Origin: an uncultured Propionibacteriaceae bacterium
Lineage (GTDB): Bacteria > Actinomycetota > Actinomycetes > Propionibacteriales > Propionibacteriaceae
Reading direction: 5' to 3'
DNA: 5,071 nucleotides
Assembly (NCBI GenBank): GCA_937859105.1
Contig: CALMAD010000466.1
Span: 1-5,071, forward strand
A program made the position numbers and the translations under genes. The notes beneath the pieces were generated by a model that saw nothing but the letters and a program-made list of their open reading frames with translations, had not been told where the DNA came from and did not search any database. Positions 4,910-5,071 of this stretch are shown piece by piece. How positions within the stretch are numbered: the stretch's first letter is position 1; the number at the start of each line of letters is the position of its first letter.

Positions 4910-5071
4910 GCGCCGTCCAGCCGACGGCCGCGGCGTCCGGACGCCCCCTCCCCGAGCCAGCCCAGCCCATCCCGCGGAGCCCGGCCGCGCCCGACCCGGC
5001 CGACCACGTCGACTGGCGCCGCGTCGGCCTGTTCTACGGCATCGCCCTCGGCGCGGCGGCCGTCGTCCCCG
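4906..5071 (+). CDS. N-terminal part of a membrane protein, right end outside window
   Basis: Only the first 55 codons are present. Residues 1-35 are Pro/Ala-rich and probably disordered (MSAVQPTAAASGRPLPEPAQ and onward). From VDWRRVGLFYGIALGAAAVVP (35-55) a transmembrane helix begins. The W-R-R-V-G-L-F-Y-x-I-A-L pattern before the first helix resembles many actinobacterial CPBP-family intramembrane proteases, but the catalytic motifs would lie downstream, so this is a guess. The start at ATG 4906 overlaps the preceding stop (ATGA), placing it in the padR operon; no strong Shine-Dalgarno is seen, which fits translational coupling. Confidence 0.7.
   Translation, partial: MSAVQPTAAASGRPLPEPAQPIPRSPAAPDPADHVDWRRVGLFYGIALGAAAVVP

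Noticed and set aside
4040..5007. Minus-strand open frames opposite the operon (4040-4693, 4593-4970, 4672-5007)
   Set aside because: They are antisense shadows with Arg/Gly-rich low-complexity sequence and no motifs, opposite genes with clear family features.

Overview
The window is very GC-rich with strong G/C third-position bias. It carries an actinobacterial-type Lhr helicase on the minus strand and a PadR-led membrane-protein operon on the plus strand. This suggests a high-GC actinomycete, perhaps of the order Micrococcales. That placement is inferred from composition and gene style, not from a marker gene.

Positions 1-3206 are one continuous minus-strand frame, the first 1068 codons of a large superfamily 2 helicase of the Lhr family. 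The 3' end lies beyond the left edge. All helicase motifs, the Lhr-specific winged-helix/beta-barrel core and the start of the C-terminal extension are visible. Two low-complexity, proline-rich linkers inside it are built from 18-bp in-frame tandem repeats.

Positions 3207-3809 are a 603-bp divergent intergenic region without a convincing gene but dense in structure. From left to right it holds a GAAACGTTTC palindrome, an 18-bp near-perfect palindrome upstream of lhr, a five-copy 15-bp tandem repeat, an 88-bp element with 22-bp inverted termini plus a third half-copy, a 10-bp-arm hairpin, and two tandem 5-3-5 palindromes, the second overlapping the padR promoter. The lhr-side palindrome and the padR-side hairpin share the 10-mer TCCACACCAG.

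Positions 3810-5071 are a plus-strand operon of three genes joined by ATGA stop/start overlaps: a PadR-family repressor, a 256-residue DUF1648/DUF5808-like membrane protein, and a third gene cut by the right edge whose visible part is a disordered N-terminus leading into a membrane segment. The likely logic is a self-regulating repressor controlling a small membrane or envelope module. The promoter geometry suggests the padR mRNA is leaderless. lhr is a DNA-repair helicase and need not be linked functionally to the operon, although the shared upstream motif leaves room for common control.

Nothing here is clearly a new defence or mobile system. The most interesting material is the intergenic repeat and palindrome complex and the recurrent 18-bp linker repeats.
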